From: Acorus gramineus
Taxonomy: Eukaryota; Streptophyta; Magnoliopsida; Acorales; Acoraceae
Reading direction: 5' to 3'
Length of the DNA stretch: 64,000 bases
Assembly (NCBI GenBank): GCA_030737835.1
Contig: JAUJYN010000012.1
Span: 13,192,729-13,256,728, forward strand
The position numbers and the translations under genes are program-made. The first letter of the stretch is position 1; every line of letters starts with the position of its first letter. Shown piece by piece: positions 58,105 through 64,000 of the stretch. A model generated the notes under the pieces. The model did no database searches, was not told the DNA's origin, and worked only from the letters and a program-made list of their open reading frames with translations.

Positions 58105-58405
58105 GGCTGCGTTTGGATGAATCGTTATATTTTTAAACTTTTCAGCAAGTTTTTTTTTTTCATAAAAAAAACAAGTTATTTTCTTGATAGAATGGGAGAG
58201 GAACCCCTCCTTAGTGAGGGAATTTGGATTCGAGTTTTACGGCTTGCGGATATTAGAAGATTTGACAAAAAAAAAAAAAAAAATTTACCAAAAAAAAATA
58301 AAATTTGATGGTTTAAAAATTTAAACACTAGAAAAATATGTTTGTGAATTTTTAACTTTTTAAACGTAGTATCTATTTAATCACGTGTCCAAAAGGAGCC
58401 TAAGG
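58105..58405. mobile_element. Small MITE-like element
   Basis: Left 'ggctgcgtttggatgaat' and right 'cgtgtccaaaaggagcct' form a weak inverted repeat (reverse of the right: aggctccttttggacacg). The interior is AT-rich with A- and T-runs. No coding sequence. Confidence 0.4.
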
Positions 58406-60079
58406 ATGTTATATTTAATTCAATAATAAATATGGACAGATGATAGATGATTTCATGTCTTTACTCAAACTTATATTTAAATTTTATTGGAAAATTGAGT
58501 AAAAGCTGTGTCAAGCTCCAATTATAATTTTGTGTTTTACTCAGATCTTTTAAATATGTAGAGCTGAAGAAAAAAATTGACTTGAAAATTTGGATAAAGG
58601 TTTGAATCTTTCTTGATTTTGATAAAATTTTGAGTAAATTAAAAGTTTAATTGATTTAGTATGAGTATGCGTATAGCTAAAGGAATGATGAGATTTGTAC
58701 ATGACTTTTACTTAAATTTAAATTTAAATACACATTTAAGCATAAGTTGAAATAAAATTAGTCTAACTTAGTATATGATAGATAAAAATAAATAAATAAA
58801 AGAAGAGTACGGACGGCAAAAGTGATTGTATCAACACCCTTTTAAGTTTATGAGACGAATTTTAGAATAATGATGTACAAAGAGCATTGATACACGGGGA
58901 GGATCTTTTGTGGCTTGCTATAGGAAAAACCATGTATCAAGTCTGGTGATATGTTACATAAACAAACACATTATTGCTTGCTATTATGCGATAATAAAAC
59001 AGAAAGTACAAACGTGTTATTTAACGTATTTTAAAAAACAAATTAATCAAGAAGTTATTTACAAAATGTTGCTTTTAAAAAAATGCATAAAATATGCTTA
59101 CTAGGAATTAAATTTATTTAAATTATTTTATTCAAAATATTGTTTTTTAAATGCTATCTAATTGGTGCATGCACTCACTTGGTGTGCCACGTAGCTTTTA
59201 TCTCATTCTTTGATAAGGGGGTAACATATGTGTTGTATGTGAGATTTTGTATTATTTTTTAGGATAATGTTATGTAAATCTCCATTTTTAGGTTTAATTA
59301 TAATCTATATATATTTTGAATTTTTTAAAAATAGTATATCTTATCTAATAAAATATATATTTTTATAAAAATAAAACATATATTTTAATAAATTGTATGA
59401 ATACAGTTATAAAAAATATAAAAAAATTCTTTCAAAATATATAGCTTACTTCATTAATTTTTTTTATTGGAAATGGTACTGGTTGTAACACATGCACGTC
59501 TGGCAGATTTATGATCTAAAGCTAAGGGGGAAAAATAATAGTGGACTAAAAATTGAGGGATCCCATCAATACAACGGTGGAGAGAAGATCCGCGAACAAA
59601 GAATCAATAAATTATATTTGAAAGGATATATATACGTGATTTGGAGGAGTTGACTATTATATAGTTTATTAATTAATGTCACCTTATAAAAGTCATCCAT
59701 CCATGCAAAACACTACACTGCCTCACCCATGACAATATGACATGACATCCATGCATGGGCCAGAGCATGTCAAATCATCAGAACGTCACATCCATCAATA
59801 CTCCCACGTCAGACATCCATCCATCCATCCATGTATGCATGCGAAGCAAACCATTACAAACAAGAACACTACGTCACGTCACACAAAAACATAACCCTGT
59901 TTTTTCGAGCTCCCAACCATCACCCAAATCTCACGCAAACCCTTTTTTTTTTTTTTTCCTTTCATTACATTGCATGCCAACAACAACAGCAAAAACACGC
60001 AAACTTAATATACAAATCTCCAAAAGAACAAAAAGAAACAAAGCTTCCATTGATGGTAAGATTAGGTCAAGATCACATG
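58406..60079. other. AT-rich region downstream of the NAC gene
   Basis: No supported gene. 59700-59960 is less AT-rich with 'catccatccatccatg' and 'acgtcacgtcac' repeats; the overlapping ORFs extend from this into the antisense of the NAC gene and are not genes. Confidence 0.5.
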
Positions 60080-61906
60080 TTAAGGAACAAAAGGTGCAGA
60101 TTCTCCACCAAACAGATCAAGACCCACGTCGAAGAACAGAGGGTTTTGCAAGGCCTGGTGGTAGTTCACATCAACCCAGTTGAGAAAGCTAGGGTCTTGC
60201 AGTGTTTGGAAGGGACTCAGAGTCTCCAACTTAAGCTGTTGTTGTGGTTGTAGTGAAGGGAGGTGGAAGAAGTGGGTGTCTAATGGGAGGATGTTTTTAG
60301 GGTTTGGGAGTGTGTCTAAGGCTGTGAAGTCCAACAATGGAGGAAGTGAAGTGGTGGCTGTGATGTGAGGAGGGGGAACTTCGAGGAGGTAGGTGTTGTT
60401 TGGGAAGAAGTGCTGGTGCTTCTTTTGGTCTCCTCCTGCCTTGTGAATTATTCTGCATATCACCCACTCTTCCTACAATAATGCCCAACAAAAGAAAGAT
60501 AAGTCGAGTTTGATTGAAACTATATATCATGCATGGACTGTGATATGATAATATGGACCTGACAAGAGTGACGGCAAGAGAAGTGACCGTCGAGACGGTA
60601 TTCATGGAGGACCCACTTGGTCTTCTCTCCGCGAGGGGCACGGCCTTTGTAGAAGACAAGTGTCTTCTTCATCCCAACAAGGGATCCACCATTGATGGAG
60701 GAGGAGGAGGAGGAGGTGCTGTAGACCTCCCTGTCTTTGCCTGTGGCCTTCCAGTACCCGGCGCCGGTTGCGCGATTCGTCCTCAGCCCTGTTGGGTACT
60801 TCCGGTCTCTCAGGCTGTAGAAGTACCACTCCTTATCCCCCATCTTGGCAAAATCTATACATCAAACAATAACATGTATACCATGTTACCTTTGGATCAA
60901 GACTCTCTCTCTCTCTCTCTCTCTCTCTCATACACACACACACAGAGTACTACACTGAAGCAAATGATTAACAAAACAATGTAAAAAAGAAGCCAAAACA
61001 AACTATAATATTGAAACCCATTTTGAACATATTGAAGGATATTAAGGGGGTTTGATTGCGCGTTTGGGCGCGTTTTTGTTTTTTAAAAAGTTGAAAAGTT
61101 AAAATCGTGCAGCTAAACGGGGCAGCTTTTTGCAGAATCAGAAGGTGGATTCCTTTTAATTTTTTTCTCAAAATCTGTGTTTTAAAAAGCTCAAAAAACA
61201 ACGCTTTTTGATCGGAATCAATTTTTTGAATTGAACTCCTATCAAATATTGATTCCTGAATTAAAAAAAAGTATTATAAAAAATTCAACGTCTAAAATCA
61301 TCTTAAAAAGCAGCTTTATTCCAAAAACCACTTTTCAATCTATGTTTCCAAACGGACCCTAACATGAAGACCTAGAGCTTCTAAGAAGAAAATCGAGCAA
61401 CCATTTTGGAAAAAAAAAGAAGGCATGTTATAGCTTTGGATCTCTCTCACAAACACACACACACACACATACACAATGAGCACCACTCTGAAGAACATCT
61501 TGGAAGACATCAACAGTACCTAATGTTCCTAAGAAGACAGTCAAGCAACCATTTTGAAAGCCCAAAAAAAAAAAAAAAACACTCCAAAAAAGAAGACGAA
61601 ACGAGAATTATTTGTTAAAACATTTGAAAAAGTATAACAATCAAAATAGACCTATATATATGGAACATATATTAATTGAAGAGCATCAGCATTACCTGGT
61701 AACTCCCAGGGCTCGCAGCGGTTGAGGTCGACCTCCGCAATGTCAACCCCACAAGAGCTGCCATTGAAGACCTTTGAAGCCAAGTAGAAGGTCACAAGCT
61801 CCTCATCAGTAGGATGAAACCTAAACCCTGGAGGCAACCCTTGCTCGTTCACCTCTTCCACACACAATAATTCCTTTAGTACCTCTCCCATCATGATTTG
61901 AACCAC
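60080..61906 (-). CDS. CUC3: NAC transcription factor, CUP-SHAPED COTYLEDON 3 type (3 exons, 299 aa)
   Basis: A nuclear NAC factor; in Arabidopsis, CUC3 specifies organ boundaries and axillary meristems. Exons (minus strand): 61696-61906, 60559-60854, 60080-60472, GT-AG introns, frames joining to 299 codons. NAC subdomains in order: [20 protein letters not shown] (24-42), [14 protein letters not shown] (58-70), C from [16 protein letters not shown] through [40 protein letters not shown] at the start of exon 3. [20 protein letters not shown] and the Cys before EEWVICR match CUC3 better than CUC1/2, NAC1 or the NAC092/100 group. The C-terminal region is Pro/Leu/Gln-rich and includes [15 protein letters not shown], like the ENPLF end of CUC3. 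I saw no miR164 target-like sequence, consistent with CUC3. Met6 (61891) is an alternative start. Intron 1 holds a MITE-like insertion. Confidence 0.93.
61055..61362. mobile_element. MITE-like insertion in NAC intron 1
   Basis: Left 'attgcgcgtttgggcgcg' and right 'tgtttccaaacggaccctaa' form an imperfect inverted repeat (CGTTTGG/CCAAACG). Internal words 'aaaaagttgaaaagttaaa' and 'aaaaagctcaaaaaac' are typical of plant MITEs. It does not touch the splice sites. Confidence 0.55.
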
Positions 61907-61974
61907 AAAGTTTGTACAGTAGGGTCAGTTAGGGTTAGTGTTGGAGAGGAGATAATGAGAAGTGTATGTGGGTG

Positions 61975-61982
61975 TATATATA
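61975..61982 (-). promoter_or_regulatory. TATA box of the NAC gene
   Basis: TATATATA on the minus strand, about 70 bases before the ATG. Confidence 0.5.
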
Positions 61983-62079
61983 AGGGGTGGGGGGAGCTCT
62001 GAAATCGAAGAGCTGATGCTGGAAAAATAAATACAGTGATCTTGTGATGTCTTATATATTTTATGTGTGTGTTTGTGTA

Positions 62080-63439
62080 GATATATATATATATATGGTT
62101 TTGTTTGTGGTGCAATGAAGGATGAGAGGTACGAAGAAGGGCACCTGAAAGGGGTTCCTAAACAGGGAAAGAAATGTGAGGTGTTGCAGGGATTTTTTAT
62201 TTTAAATGCAAACTGGTTTGCACAGTTTTATGCGTGCATGTGTGAGCATGTTCATTAAAAGAAACAGCTGTTCTTAGGTTTCTCTGTTGATGCATGATTG
62301 TGAGTTCAGCTTTTTAGAGATTATCATTATAAGCATGTATATGCGCGCATTTGTGACACAAAGGACTGTATTCATCTTTGGACAAGTTGATTTATAAAGT
62401 ATATATAATTATGAATTGTATATAATCACTTGGGTAAAATTTAAAAATAAATACATGTTTTGTTGAACAAAATATATATACACTTTGTTAGGGAGATGAG
62501 GTTGTATATATATAACAGCACCTTCATCTTTATTATTGAAATTGCTATAAAAATTTGCTCTACTAGTTGTTGTGTTAGTGATTATTAAGTTGTTTTGTGA
62601 CTTTTTTTAAACAATTTGTGGGCATATATAACATCCCCATAAGCATAGACAATTGTAGACTTACTAATAATGTGTCATATATAAAGGGGTTTGGATCCTA
62701 TATAAAGACCTGGGTTACCTTAATATTTAGTATTCTCTGATCATAATCATCGGCGTACTAATGTCAAAATATTTATCTGTATTCTCATTTGAACATTATT
62801 ATATTTATATCCTAATATTGATAAATTAAAAAAACAAGGATGAATTATTAAAACAATAATGATTTTTGTAGACTTCAATACAAACCCCATGAGATGGCAC
62901 ACATGTAATTCCTTATGTACCCTTATTTATTTTTTTCATTTATTTGATAACCGATCTTTTTCTTTTAATGTAGGAGGCAGTTACAATATCCATTAATCTT
63001 TTTGTTCTTTCTTTTTTTTTTTAAATCAATCCAATCCATCTATTTTTTTATCGATTTTTTTTTTTTTTAAGAATCACAAAATCAGCAGCTTCAGTGTGAG
63101 TAACAACAAGATCAGATCATCGGCCCGAAGATGGCTATCAAATCGATATAAATAGGAGAAGAAAATAAAACATTTACCATTTTTCCCAATTTATCATATC
63201 CGAAATTAAACATCAAACAACAAATCGATTTTAGTTTTTCAGATGAATTTTAGTTTTTTTTTTATCTGAGTGATTGTTTGTTGTTTCAGTGATCGTTTTA
63301 GGTTTAGCTCATTGGATTTTTTTATTTTGATTATATAGATGTTAATACTTATATGAATCTCTATTATTTTTTGTCAAGCATGTACAATTGTGTATGATGA
63401 TGTAGATGTTTGTAATTCTGTGTTTCTTTTTGTTTATAA
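62080..63439. other. NAC upstream region and AT-rich intergenic DNA
   Basis: Contains AT and TG short repeats (62060-62096) and T-runs (63010-63070). No gene seen. It is expected to hold the NAC promoter. Confidence 0.5.
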
Positions 63440-64000
63440 GCATTAAATATTATTTAATTTTTTTTACAATCTTGCAAATAGAATTTTTTGTTTTGAATTC
63501 AGATACATTCGAAACGTATCTGAATATTATATGTATCTTGTTTTTGTATGTTTTTGTTTGTCTTTTGGTTTTTCTATTAATGTAAGTTAATGAATGATTA
63601 AATTGTTTATGTTAAATACATTTTTTTGGTATATGTATCCATGGTTTATTTATATTTGTGCAAACGTTTTTTACTTTTTATGTTGAATTTAGATACATTT
63701 TCAATGTATCTAAAAAAACTAATATATGGTGTATCTGAAAAACTAATATAAGGTTGTATCTAAATTTGTATATGTATCTGAAAAACTAATATACTCATCT
63801 GTATCTGTATAAATTTTTATTTGAAATTTTTTCATGTGTATCTATATCTAAATATGCATTTATATCTGAAAAAACTAATATATGATTGTATCTAAATCTT
63901 TATCTGTATATGAAAAAACTAATATACTTATCTGTATCTGTATCTGAAATTTTTTAGATATATGTGCATTTGAAAAACTAGTATATTCATATGTGACTGT
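63440..64000. repeat. Dispersed 'gtatctgaaaaactaatat' repeat, copy 2
   Basis: At least six variants of 'gtatctgaaaaactaatata' follow one another from about 63690 to the window end, plus 'gattcagatacatt...gtatctgaat'-like inverted words near 63500. It is the reverse orientation of 8640-9260. The element continues beyond the window. Confidence 0.55.

Noticed and set aside
59755-60253. Plus-strand frames of 140-142 codons
   Set aside because: They run from low-complexity DNA into the antisense of the NAC third exon.
1-64000. CRISPR arrays, bacterial operons, rRNA genes
   Set aside because: No regular spaced repeats, ribosome-binding sites or rRNA-like sequence; the window is plant nuclear DNA.

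Overview
This is nuclear DNA of a flowering plant. It is AT-rich, has long intergenic stretches full of short transposons, and has intron-containing genes with GT-AG splice sites. It carries a plant-type mitochondrial citrate synthase, a plant-specific NAC transcription factor and plant-type QALGGH-class C2H2 fingers. The species cannot be named from the sequence.

Layout. 1-14.7 kb is gene-poor and packed with foldback elements: MULE-type and hAT-type MITEs (some nested), a perfect 27-bp hairpin, tandem duplications, and a cluster of related MITEs at 9.4-14.7 kb. 15.4-27.9 kb is a complete 19-exon mitochondrial citrate synthase gene (474 aa, CSY4 type, + strand). Its 4.2-kb intron 16 holds three insertions: an 850-bp Mutator-like element (9-bp TSD) carrying formin gene fragments in opposite orientations, a CpG-rich GTTCGAAC/GCGGCCGC repeat island, and a 1531-bp solo LTR with a 5-bp TSD.

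31.4-53.7 kb holds seven small, mostly intronless, GC-richer genes in an AT-rich background. Three encode single C2H2 fingers (31.4 -, 33.8 +, 40.3 -). Two encode proteins with only part of the finger signature (48.4 +, 53.2 +). One has an EAR-like DLN motif but no finger (37.3 -), and one is unrecognised (43.6 -). Four of the seven carry EAR-type repressor motifs. I read this as a possible local family of repressor-like regulators whose zinc finger is decaying or being remodelled; this is the window's most unusual feature. A second Mutator-like element (1724 bp, 9-bp TSD) sits inside the cluster at 44.5-46.2 kb.

53.9-60 kb is mostly non-coding, with a possible minus-strand first exon at 57.8-58.0 kb. 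60.1-61.9 kb is a complete 3-exon NAC gene of the CUP-SHAPED COTYLEDON 3 type (299 aa, - strand), with a MITE-like insertion in intron 1. The last 2 kb is AT-rich and ends in a repeat family also seen, inverted, at 8.6-9.3 kb.

The citrate synthase works in mitochondrial carbon metabolism and the NAC and C2H2 proteins act in nuclear transcription. Nothing in the sequence links them functionally; they are neighbours only.
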